Source: Crocinitomicaceae bacterium (GTDB lineage Bacteria > Bacteroidota > Bacteroidia > Flavobacteriales_D > Crocinitomicaceae). From it: a DNA stretch of 6,154 bases. The translations under genes were made by a program, and so were the position numbers. Below the pieces are notes generated by a model that searched no databases, was not told the origin of the DNA, and worked only from the letters and a program-made list of their open reading frames with translations. Where the stretch lies: contig JAURNA010000156.1 in assembly GCA_030830385.1 (NCBI GenBank), positions 1-6,154 of the forward strand, read 5' to 3'. How positions within the stretch are numbered: position 1 is the stretch's first letter; each line of letters begins with the position of its first letter. Positions 1 to 6,092 of this stretch are shown here, one piece after another.

Positions 1-498
1 ATTCTCCACATCTTCCCCATCTATCAGCATTGGCTTTTTGGTCAACTTCACTTTGAAGCATTCCACTCCATCAGCCGGTTCCATTCCCATATACTCTGCC
101 CTGTATCCATTCGCTTCCATGTTCAGGAAAGGATCCAGAAAATCACCAACTTCGCGTCTTGCGTTTTCCGTAGCTTCAGCATCGGATTTTTCAGGCTTCA
201 TGGTCATTTGACTCATTCCCCAAAGCACCTCTCCGTCGAATACACCTTGTTTCATATCCATTCCCATCACCGAAACGGATGTCATGGATTTCCCGTCTTT
301 CATTTCGTATAACTCAATGGGAATACTCATCCCTCCAAACTCAGCCTCTGCTGTGATTTTGTATCCTTTCACTTCTTTCAGTACTTCACGTCCTCCGATG
401 TTTTCAAAGTAATTATCCAGAATTATCTTGAGTGAATCCTGCGAGAACGAAAACCCTGTTGCAAATACAAGGAATGCTATAACTAGTATCTTTTTCAT
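1..498 (-). CDS. Secreted LolA-like / outer membrane lipoprotein-sorting-type protein, 3' end outside window
   Basis: This minus-strand reading frame is open from an ATG at 498 to the window edge, giving 166 residues with no stop, so the C-terminus is missing. It starts MKKILVIAFLVFATGFSFSQ, a typical signal peptide with likely cleavage near residue 20. There is no lipobox cysteine, so a periplasmic or outer-membrane-associated location is inferred. After the signal come a helix with the pattern 'IILDNYFENIGGREVLKEVKGYKI' (split here as residues 25-48) and beta-rich stretches, including a 'FDGEVLW' segment near residues 87-93. That order (helix with an IGG turn, 'K-x-x-x' strand, then 'FDG..-W') is what I associate with Bacteroidota proteins annotated as outer membrane lipoprotein-sorting protein (LolA/LppX-like fold). 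Residues 97-107 are rich in Met and Lys. It is transcribed divergently from the exb cluster and need not be related to it. The reading frame is firm; the family call is moderate and the substrate unknown. Confidence 0.72.
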   Translation of the reverse strand, partial: MKKILVIAFLVFATGFSFSQDSLKIILDNYFENIGGREVLKEVKGYKITAEAEFGGMSIPIELYEMKDGKSMTSVSVMGMDMKQGVFDGEVLWGMSQMTMKPEKSDAEATENARREVGDFLDPFLNMEANGYRAEYMGMEPADGVECFKVKLTKKPMLIDGEDVEN

Positions 499-911
499 GT
501 TGTTGTTTTAATGATTACAACCAATTTATACAGTTCTTATCCTGAGGAGAAGTAAAAAAGTATGAGCGGTAAAAGGGATTTATTTGGGGTTAAAATGCAG
601 GAGATTCAGCATTCAATACAGAACCCGAAACATTCGTCTTTTGCTTTACGTAGCCGTTTAATCAACCATTTATGCACATCACTCAATCGGCTGTTTGCAT
701 TCCCAACGAACGCGTATTTTTGTAACAACTGCAAGCATTGACGTAAAAACAGGCAACCCACGCTAATCAGCAAACTGATACTCCATGTCATCACGGTAAT
801 TCCATGTGACAACCCGCCATTTTCCATTGCAGAGCAGTGAAGGAAATTTTATTATTTTTGGCTTTGATTTTTTAAACAACTTAGAACACGACTTATTAAT
901 TATTTAGGAAC
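499..911. other. 413-bp divergent intergenic region, probable promoters, no convincing gene
   Basis: This stretch separates the 5' ends of the minus-strand secreted protein gene and the plus-strand exbB gene, so it should carry promoters for both. It contains two small overlapping open frames on opposite strands. One is on the minus strand (606-827, 73 codons, with a hydrophobic segment near residues 11-30 and a basic, Cys-containing tail). The other is on the plus strand (562-741, 59 codons, starting MSGKRDLFGV). Neither resembles a family I know, and I do not call either a gene. No tRNA-like or strong hairpin structure is apparent. A Bacteroidota-type promoter candidate before exbB is listed separately. 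For the leftward gene I see only a weak -7-like match on the minus strand (TAAATTGG, 521-528) without a matching upstream element. Confidence 0.6.
827..860 (+). promoter_or_regulatory. Candidate Bacteroidota-type promoter for the exb operon
   Basis: TATTTTTG at 853-860 fits the Bacteroidota -7 consensus TAnnTTTG exactly. A TTG lies at 827-829, leaving 23 bases between the elements, at the long end of the accepted spacing. Transcription would start around 866-870, giving a leader of about 45 bases before the exbB ATG at 912. The region is AT-rich, so chance matches are possible; only the position and the full -7 match support the call. Confidence 0.35.
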
Positions 912-1760
912 ATGAAAAAGGTACTTAGTTCTTTCACATTTGTCGCAGCACTTACAATTGGTTTTGCGTACGCATCAGCAGCTCAAACGCAGCTAGAAGA
1001 ACAAGATGCAACTGGGCAGGAGCAAGTTGACGAAGGAGCAGCAGAAGAAAATGCAAACTTGGCTTCGGAAGCAGCAACAGAAAGATCCGCTGAAGAAACG
1101 GCCGGAAATGAGAAAGAAGAAATTGATTTGGTTCAGAAATTGAAGCAAAAGTACATTGAAGGAGATCCTTTCTGGATGACGCCTGTATTGATCTGTTTGA
1201 TTCTCGGATTAGCACTTTCAATTGAGCGTATTGTTTATCTGAATCTTTCCACCATCAATACGAAGCGTTTTATAGACGACGTTGAAACAGCGTTGAAGAA
1301 CGGCGGTGTTGATGCAGCAAAAGACGTGTGCCGAAATACGCGCGGACCAATCGCATCGATCTATTATCAGGGGCTCGATCGCGCGGATGAAGGAATTGAA
1401 ATGGTTGAAAAATCGGTGGTTTCATACGGAGGTGTGCAAATGGGGCTGTTGGAAAAAGGACTTTCCTGGTTATCACTCTTTATTGCGCTGGCACCCATGC
1501 TTGGATTCCTCGGAACGGTAATCGGTATGATTGCAGCCTTCGATCAAATTGTTGAAGATGGACAGGTAGCACCGACTACAGTAGCAGGTGGTATTAAGAT
1601 CGCTCTTTTGACTACGGTATTCGGTTTGATCGCGGCGATTGTACTTCAAATTTTCTACAATTACATCGTTTCGAAGGTAGACAGCCTTGTAAATGAAATG
1701 GAAGATGCTTCGATCTCCCTTGTGGACATGATGTTGAAGCACGGAACAACGAAAGCATAA
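912..1760 (+). CDS. exbB: MotA/TolQ/ExbB-family proton channel protein
   Basis: A 282-residue inner-membrane protein that should form the proton-channel oligomer of an ExbB-ExbD energy-transducing complex, powering TonB-type (or Tol-type) work at the outer membrane. Residues 1-24 look like a signal peptide (MKKVLSSFTFVAALTIGFAY, then ASAA). Residues 29-72 are a low-complexity acidic linker (16 Asp/Glu against 2 Lys/Arg). TM1 is about 86-110, TM2 about 184-210 and TM3 about 226-252. The family signature is clear: APMLGFLGTVIGMI at 194-207 in TM2 and ALLTTVFGLIAAI at 231-243 in TM3, carrying the pore-type threonines T202, T234 and T235. A cytoplasmic domain lies between TM1 and TM2. By recalled alignment with E. 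coli ExbB, the Glu just before the ALL..T motif of TM3 is Ile230 here, with Lys229 before it. The ATG start gives a proper signal peptide. The next gene follows after 46 bp with no terminator. ExbB rather than TolQ is favoured by family style; the physiological partner is not shown. Confidence 0.93.
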   Translation: MKKVLSSFTFVAALTIGFAYASAAQTQLEEQDATGQEQVDEGAAEENANLASEAATERSAEETAGNEKEEIDLVQKLKQKYIEGDPFWMTPVLICLILGLALSIERIVYLNLSTINTKRFIDDVETALKNGGVDAAKDVCRNTRGPIASIYYQGLDRADEGIEMVEKSVVSYGGVQMGLLEKGLSWLSLFIALAPMLGFLGTVIGMIAAFDQIVEDGQVAPTTVAGGIKIALLTTVFGLIAAIVLQIFYNYIVSKVDSLVNEMEDASISLVDMMLKHGTTKA

Positions 1761-1806
1761 GTCCCGGACTTTGCTTTTTTGACGAACATTTTAATTCTTC
1801 CGGATT

Positions 1807-2280
1807 ATGAATGAAAATAGAATGAACTTAATGATGACAATCCTGAAAGTCAGCCTGGCTGTTATCGGGGGACTTATCTGTTTCTTTCTGTTCTTTGGGC
1901 CGAACCCCGACGCTACTGAAGCTGAAAAGGAAGCCTTTATGAACGGACCCTACATGAACCTTGGTGTTTATTACACAGGATTCATTGTGCTGACAGGATT
2001 GGCAATTGTTGTCCTTTTCTTCGTGATGCAGCTCATCACAACACCGAAAAAGACACTGATGTCAATCGCTGGAATTGTAGCAGCGCTGATCATCTTCATG
2101 ATCTTTAAATTGGCAGGTACTTCCGACACCAACGAATCACTTCAATTGGCAGAAGATGTACACGTATCCGATGGAACCCTGGCTACAACAACCGCCGGAA
2201 TTTACACGGTAATAGTGGCAATTGCAATTGCTGCCCTCGGAGCGATCTTGTTACCGCTTTATGCACGAATCAAAAAATAG
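1807..2280 (+). CDS. Small four-TM protein of unknown function in the exb operon
   Basis: A 157-residue hydrophobic protein I cannot assign to a named family. Four membrane segments are visible: about 10-30, 54-77, 83-101 and 131-151. The loops suggest both termini are in the cytoplasm: the TM1-TM2 loop (31-52) and the TM3-TM4 loop (102-130) are acidic or polar, while the short TM2-TM3 turn (TTPKK) and the C-terminal end (ARIKK) are basic, consistent with the positive-inside rule. Alternative starts at Met6 or Met9 would shorten the N-terminus without losing TM1. It lies between exbB (46 bp upstream) and the first exbD (6 bp downstream), so co-transcription is almost certain. An accessory or assembly role in the ExbB/ExbD complex is inference from position only. 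I recall similar small membrane proteins at this place in other Bacteroidota clusters, but that needs a search. Confidence 0.82.
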   Translation: MNENRMNLMMTILKVSLAVIGGLICFFLFFGPNPDATEAEKEAFMNGPYMNLGVYYTGFIVLTGLAIVVLFFVMQLITTPKKTLMSIAGIVAALIIFMIFKLAGTSDTNESLQLAEDVHVSDGTLATTTAGIYTVIVAIAIAALGAILLPLYARIKK

Positions 2281-2286
2281 GAAAGC

Positions 2287-3084
2287 ATGGCAAAGCGAGA
2301 AATACCCGAAATTAACGCCGGCTCGATGGCCGATATCGCTTTCCTGCTATTGATCTTCTTCCTGGTAACCACTACCATGGACCGGGACAAGGCGTGGATT
2401 CGTAACATTCCGAAGAAAATCGAAGTTCCGATTCCACCAGAACCCATTGAAGAAAGGAACATCATGGCAATCAAGGCCAATGATGCCAATCAATTGATGG
2501 TACGTGGCGAACTCATGGAAAATCCGGATAACATTTCGGAGAAAATTCTTGAGTTCTATCGAATGAATGAGCAACTATCTCAAGCAGAAACGGAATCTGC
2601 CGCGGCCAATCCCTCTCACCCCGGGTACAACTACCCGTTTTATACCCGTATTGATTTAAACTACATCAAAGCAAAGAAGAAGGAAGCAGAAGCTGCGGTT
2701 GACGAAGCGGATATGAACCCGAATGTAGATGCTGAATTTGTGCGGTTCCTCCAGAGTATTGTGGACGGTTGGGACGACAAGAAAGAAGCATTGCAGTTTT
2801 ACGGAAAGCCCATACTTCCTGAAATTTCGACCCAGGCTCACGTTCGTATCGAGGTGAAGCAAAAAACCAATTACGGTTTGTTTGCAAAAATTCACTCCGA
2901 AATCGAGGAAGCCATCTTTGAATTGCGCGATGCTACAGCGAAAGACCTCTGGGGAGTCAGCTACAAAACGATATCGGCACGAGTGGATACAGATGACCGG
3001 GAAAAGTATGCAACTGAGTTCAACCAATTCGACTTACTGGAGTTGCTGTACCCGAGAAGGATCATTGAAGTTACACCGAAATAG
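2287..3084 (+). CDS. exbD: ExbD/TolR-family protein with enlarged periplasmic domain
   Basis: A 265-residue single-pass membrane protein, the proton-coupled partner of ExbB. The short cytoplasmic N-terminus MAKREIPEINAGSMAD leads into one TM helix at about 15-30 (IAFLLLIFFLVTTT). Asp16 at its start matches the membrane Asp essential in E. coli ExbD/TolR. The rest is periplasmic. Canonical ExbD is about 140 residues. Here a charged insert-like region (about 90-175) contains a Tyr/Pro-rich patch (HPGYNYPFY, 111-119) and an Ala/Glu/Lys-rich, possibly helical run (127-145). The segment near 183-228 (HVRIEV, NYGLFAKIHSEIEEA, LWGVSYKTI) looks like the normal ExbD periplasmic core. The C-terminal YPRRIIEVTPK ending is of the type I associate with Bacteroidota ExbD. 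GGAAAG six bases upstream is the nearest thing to a Shine-Dalgarno site in this operon. Spacing is 6 bp from the four-TM gene and 9 bp to the next exbD. Confidence 0.92.
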   Translation: MAKREIPEINAGSMADIAFLLLIFFLVTTTMDRDKAWIRNIPKKIEVPIPPEPIEERNIMAIKANDANQLMVRGELMENPDNISEKILEFYRMNEQLSQAETESAAANPSHPGYNYPFYTRIDLNYIKAKKKEAEAAVDEADMNPNVDAEFVRFLQSIVDGWDDKKEALQFYGKPILPEISTQAHVRIEVKQKTNYGLFAKIHSEIEEAIFELRDATAKDLWGVSYKTISARVDTDDREKYATEFNQFDLLELLYPRRIIEVTPK

Positions 3085-3093
3085 GATTGCGAT

Positions 3094-3606
3094 ATGTCAA
3101 AGTTTAAAAAAGACAAAAAGAAAAGTGCACCAAGCGTAAATACATCGTCGCTTCCTGACATCGTATTCATGCTTTTGTTCTTCTTCATGGTTGCAACAAC
3201 CAGTAAAGAATCAGACCCTACGGTGAAGGTAGTCCAGCCAGAAGGAATTCGAACTACCGATATGACTCCCTTTAAGCAGCGCTCGGAGATTGATTTCCTC
3301 TATCTGGGGAAACCCAGAAACGCCGCGCGGGCTGACCAGTTCAAGTTGGGGTATGCCCTCTTTCTTGACAATGTGGCCCAGCCAGATGTGAATGAGTTGT
3401 ACAACACGAACGCGATCAAATCGTGGAAATTGGATAAGTTTGAATCAAAGCCGGAGACAATGAAAAAAGACATTGTAGACGTTATCACGTGTATCAAGGC
3501 CGATGAAAACGCTCCGTCTGTACTCATATTTGATATACGAAAAGAGCTACAGGATATCGATGCCCTGAAAGTTGCCTACGCGGTTCGGGACAACTCGAAT
3601 CTGTAA
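3094..3606 (+). CDS. exbD: Second ExbD/TolR-family protein
   Basis: A 170-residue single-pass protein with a strongly basic cytoplasmic N-terminus (MSKFKKDKKK) and one TM helix at about 21-36 (PDIVFMLLFFFMVATT). Asp22 is the conserved membrane Asp of the ExbD/TolR family. The remaining ~130 residues are periplasmic. The segment CIKADENAPS...ALKVAYAV (about 132-164) resembles the ExbD core strand-helix-strand region and is near the usual C-terminal end of Bacteroidota ExbD proteins, so the protein appears full length. Its sequence differs substantially from the upstream ExbD, so the pair is an old duplication or two specialised paralogues rather than a recent copy. It is the last gene of the cluster; a terminator follows 18 bp after the stop. 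ExbD is a dimer in known complexes, so a heterodimer of the two is a reasonable but untested inference. Confidence 0.92.
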   Translation: MSKFKKDKKKSAPSVNTSSLPDIVFMLLFFFMVATTSKESDPTVKVVQPEGIRTTDMTPFKQRSEIDFLYLGKPRNAARADQFKLGYALFLDNVAQPDVNELYNTNAIKSWKLDKFESKPETMKKDIVDVITCIKADENAPSVLIFDIRKELQDIDALKVAYAVRDNSNL

Positions 3607-3624
3607 GATATTCTACATTTTACC

Positions 3625-3665
3625 AATCCCGGTAAGGTTATTCCCTGCCGGGATTTTTTTATTTT
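3625..3665 (+). terminator. Intrinsic terminator of the exb operon
   Basis: AATCCCGG (3625-3632) and CCGGGATT (3648-3655) form a perfect 8-bp stem. Inside it, TAAGG and CCCTG can extend the stem (one G-U pair, one mismatch, two G-C pairs) to a TTATT loop. The stem is followed by seven T (3654-3660), then A and four more T. The site lies 18 bp after the exbD stop and ends five bases before the next ATG, so it occupies much of the 64-bp gap before the dehydrogenase gene. Confidence 0.85.
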
Positions 3666-3670
3666 AGATC

Positions 3671-4837
3671 ATGCTAAATTTTGAACATTACAACCCCACC
3701 CGCATTGTATTTGGCAAGGATCAATTGCCGAGGTTGCCGGAGCTTCTCAATGAACACGGAGCAACACGCATACTGCTTGTCTATGGCGGAGGAAGCATTT
3801 TTCGAACCGGACTTCACGAAAAAATTGTGGCACAACTTTCCCGTTTTCATGTATCGGAATTCGGAGGCGTGGAACCCAATCCGGAATACACCACATTGAT
3901 GCGTGCCAGGGAACAGGCCCGGGAAGAGAATATTGACTTTATTTTAGCTGTTGGTGGAGGTTCTGTGATCGACGGTGTGAAATTCATTTCCGGAGCCATT
4001 CACTACAACGGTGACCCATGGGAAGTACTGGAAAGAAAAGAAGGATGTACCTTTACCTCGGCTGTTCCGTTTGGCACCATTCTTACACTTCCTGCAACGG
4101 GTTCGGAAGCGAATTCCGGTGCGGTCGTGAATCGAAGTGAAATTGAAGCAAAACGTACGATGGGTGGACCTCATTTCTTCCCAAAATTCTCGCTTTGCGA
4201 TCCAACACAGGTTTCCACCTTACCCCAACGACAAATCGCCAATGGAATTACCGACGCCTTTGTCCATGTTTTAGAGCAATACCTTACCTATCCTACCGGA
4301 AATTACTTACAGGAACGTCAGGCAGAAGCCATTCTTTCCACGCTCATCGAAATCGGACCCGGAGTAATTGGGAATCCATCGGACTATGAGCTCGCCGCAA
4401 ACCTCATGTGGTGTGCCACTCACGCCTTGAACGGAACATTGCGCTGCGGAGTCCCCACGGATTGGACAACCCACATGATTGGCCATGAATTAACGGCATT
4501 CTACGGTATTGATCACGCCCGAACGCTGGCCATTATCGGTCCACGACTCTACGAAAACTCACTGGACGAGAAGAAAGAAAAATTAGCTCAATACGGTCGT
4601 CGCGTATGGCAACTCAGCGGCAAAGATGATGAAGTCGCGAAACAGGCCATTCAGAAAACCGAGGGCTTTTACCATCAATTGGGAATCAAAACAACCGTTT
4701 CGGAATATACCCAAGAAACCAAAGGACTCGCCCAACGAATAAGGGGTGTATTTGAAGAACGCAACTGGGTAGAAATGGGCGAACGAAATCAGTTTTCCCC
4801 CAATCGGATTGAAGCCATTGTAGAAGCGGCAATATGA
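3671..4837 (+). CDS. yqhD: YqhD-like iron/zinc-family alcohol dehydrogenase (aldehyde reductase)
   Basis: A 388-residue cytosolic group III alcohol dehydrogenase, probably an NADPH-dependent reductase of short or toxic aldehydes. It parallels E. coli YqhD along its whole length: NFEHYNPTRIVFGK at the N-terminus, YGGGS at 38-42, EFGGVEPNPEY at 63-73, AVGGGSVIDGVKF at 93-105, TLPATGSEANSGAV at 139-152, ANGITDAFVH at 190-199, and THMIGHELTAFYGIDHA at 267-283. The metal ligands of YqhD map to Asp195, His199, His268 and His282, all present. The first GGGS loop has no acidic residue, which agrees with NADPH preference. The length equals that of YqhD (387), so the gene looks intact and the ATG start is fixed by the conserved N-terminus. 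It lies just behind the exb terminator, so it needs its own promoter or read-through; none is obvious. It overlaps the next gene by 4 bp. YqhD/BDH-family assignment is strong; the physiological substrate is unknown. Confidence 0.93.
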   Translation: MLNFEHYNPTRIVFGKDQLPRLPELLNEHGATRILLVYGGGSIFRTGLHEKIVAQLSRFHVSEFGGVEPNPEYTTLMRAREQAREENIDFILAVGGGSVIDGVKFISGAIHYNGDPWEVLERKEGCTFTSAVPFGTILTLPATGSEANSGAVVNRSEIEAKRTMGGPHFFPKFSLCDPTQVSTLPQRQIANGITDAFVHVLEQYLTYPTGNYLQERQAEAILSTLIEIGPGVIGNPSDYELAANLMWCATHALNGTLRCGVPTDWTTHMIGHELTAFYGIDHARTLAIIGPRLYENSLDEKKEKLAQYGRRVWQLSGKDDEVAKQAIQKTEGFYHQLGIKTTVSEYTQETKGLAQRIRGVFEERNWVEMGERNQFSPNRIEAIVEAAI

Positions 4838-5853
4838 TCAAACTACACCCGATATTCCAATTGCGCGAAGAGCCCACGGAAGCCATTATTGAGCTTCTCG
4901 AATCGGTGACTTTGGGAACCAACGGAGCCCAATACCGCCACCTGGATACCCGGAGGCATATTCAGCAAGTGGATCAACCCCTGTTTCTCAGTCTGGAACG
5001 CAACGACCGCGTACTCGGAAATGTCACGTTTTGCCGACGAAACGGACATTGGTACATCCGATACTTTGCTTTTGATTCCCTGCTTCAATCAGGTGGTAAA
5101 ACGAAAACAAGGTCGAAAGAAGGACGCTTGAAATCCGAGTTGAATCACTTCTTTGATTCGGTGCTGAATGGTGAATTTGGCGAATCGGTTGATCGCTTCT
5201 ACGCTTATATTGACCCGCGCAACGCAAAAAGCCTGTGGATGAGTGAAACACTGGGTTTTGTGCCGTGTTCCACGCTCGTAACTCAAACTTTTAGCCGAAG
5301 AAAACCCAATAGGAATACAAGGGTAAAAGAACACCAAGATTGGAAGCCGTTCTCACAAATGGTGAGATCCAAATTCGGAGCATATCGATTTTACCTGGAA
5401 GACCACACCTCTCGCGCTCCGTTTTACGCAATTCATGATACAGATGGAAACTGCATTGCATTCGCAAAGGCCAGGATCGCCAATTGGGCCATTGATCGAT
5501 TGCCCGGATACCTGGGAAAGCTAAACGTACATCTGATTCCCTTTATCCCGGTCATTCGAAGACTCATTCAGCCGAAACAACATCGCTTTGCTGTTCTGGA
5601 AGCCGTTATCGTCAAAGACAACGACCCCGCATTACTCACGGAACTATACGAAGGAATTCTATCTCACGCCCGAACCAACGCCTCAATTTGGTGGGTCGAC
5701 AAGACTGATGCATTGTACACCGCCACAAAAAGTAAAATGAACTGGGGGGTTCTCGACAAAATAACGGGTCGCGCTGAGGTAATGGTCGTTGAAAAAGGAA
5801 AACCCAGCAATGTACAAACGCCGGTTTTCACCAGCGGATTTGATTTTGTGTAA
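4834..5853 (+). CDS. GNAT-fold protein, possibly two tandem GNAT-like domains
   Basis: A 339-residue soluble protein with no signal peptide or TM segment. Two halves show GNAT-like layout. In the N-terminal half, strands near 50-80 (PLFLSLERNDRVLGNVTF, then HWYIRYFAFDS) are followed by a Gly/basic loop (about 86-98, with RSKEGR), a helix (99-112), and YAYIDPRNAKSLWMSETLGF at 123-142. The last resembles the end of many N-acetyltransferases (strand, Asn, helix, 'lGF'). The C-terminal half repeats the idea weakly: PFYAIHDTDGNCIAFAKARI (196-215), FAVLEAVIVKDNDPALLTEL (252-271) and WWVDKTDALYTATKSKMNWG (286-305). The exact Q/RxxGxG/A acetyl-CoA loop is not seen in either half, so activity is uncertain. 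The start ATG overlaps the dehydrogenase TGA (ATGA), which points to translational coupling and shared expression. No named family is recognised; substrate unknown. Confidence 0.8.
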   Translation: MIKLHPIFQLREEPTEAIIELLESVTLGTNGAQYRHLDTRRHIQQVDQPLFLSLERNDRVLGNVTFCRRNGHWYIRYFAFDSLLQSGGKTKTRSKEGRLKSELNHFFDSVLNGEFGESVDRFYAYIDPRNAKSLWMSETLGFVPCSTLVTQTFSRRKPNRNTRVKEHQDWKPFSQMVRSKFGAYRFYLEDHTSRAPFYAIHDTDGNCIAFAKARIANWAIDRLPGYLGKLNVHLIPFIPVIRRLIQPKQHRFAVLEAVIVKDNDPALLTELYEGILSHARTNASIWWVDKTDALYTATKSKMNWGVLDKITGRAEVMVVEKGKPSNVQTPVFTSGFDFV

Positions 5854-5858
5854 AAGGA

Positions 5859-6092
5859 TCAAAAATTCGAATCATCGATTATTCCCAGACGTTGTTGAGC
5901 AGAGGTGTTTACCTTGTATCTGCGGTGAATGGTAATGTGAAAAAAAATGGAGTCAACCGCGAAGTACACGAGCATAATCATCAATAACGCTCCCTGGTCC
6001 ATCGTAGTATCGTCGATGATAAGAATTCCGAAGAAAACCATGATTGATCCCAGAACATGTAGTCCCTTCGTAATTCGTAATTCATAATTCAT
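5859..6092 (-). CDS. Small two-TM protein, start codon inside heptamer repeat
   Basis: A 77-residue minus-strand frame convergent with the GNAT-like gene; the two stops are separated by only 5 bp. Two membrane segments are visible: about 11-27 (LHVLGSIMVFFGILIID) and about 34-53 (GALLMIMLVYFAVDSIFFHI), followed by a basic and polar tail (HRRYKVNTSAQQRLGIIDDSNF) that would be cytoplasmic. The ATG at 6092 lies in the tandem heptamer array, and residues 1-8 (MNYELRIT) are encoded by repeat units. An in-frame TGA lies two codons upstream (6098-6096), so no longer ATG form exists in this sequence. The next in-frame ATG is codon 18 (6041), which would cut into TM1. I do not recognise the family. 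The coherent two-helix pattern and tight packing favour a real gene; the true N-terminus is uncertain. Confidence 0.55.
   Translation of the reverse strand: MNYELRITKGLHVLGSIMVFFGILIIDDTTMDQGALLMIMLVYFAVDSIFFHITIHRRYKVNTSAQQRLGIIDDSNF

Noticed and set aside
562..741. Plus-strand 59-codon frame starting MSGKRDLFGV
   Set aside because: No family resemblance and ordinary composition; it ends 170 bp before exbB and is likely a chance frame.
782..809. Direct repeat TCCATGT (782-788 and 801-807), 19 bp apart, as a possible operator
   Set aside because: Seven bases twice in a 413-bp gap is weak evidence, and there is no palindrome or known binding-site resemblance.
606..827. Minus-strand 73-codon frame in the intergenic region, with a hydrophobic segment and Cys-rich tail
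   Set aside because: No recognisable family, it overlaps an opposite-strand frame of similar length, and no start-site or promoter support; kept only as a note in the intergenic entry.
1761..1806. Possible terminator or attenuator between exbB and the four-TM gene
   Set aside because: There is a T-rich run (1774-1780) but no stem of useful length before it; the genes are best read as one operon.
912..3606. Interpretation as a gliding-motility or type IX secretion motor (GldL/GldM) or flagellar stator
   Set aside because: GldL has two TM helices and GldM is about 500 residues; the three-TM ExbB signature and short single-TM ExbD proteins fit ExbB/ExbD or TolQ/TolR instead. No peptidoglycan-binding MotB domain is seen.
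3944..4174. Minus-strand open frames inside the dehydrogenase and other coding regions
   Set aside because: They lie opposite strongly conserved genes, lack family resemblance and are shadows of the coding strand.
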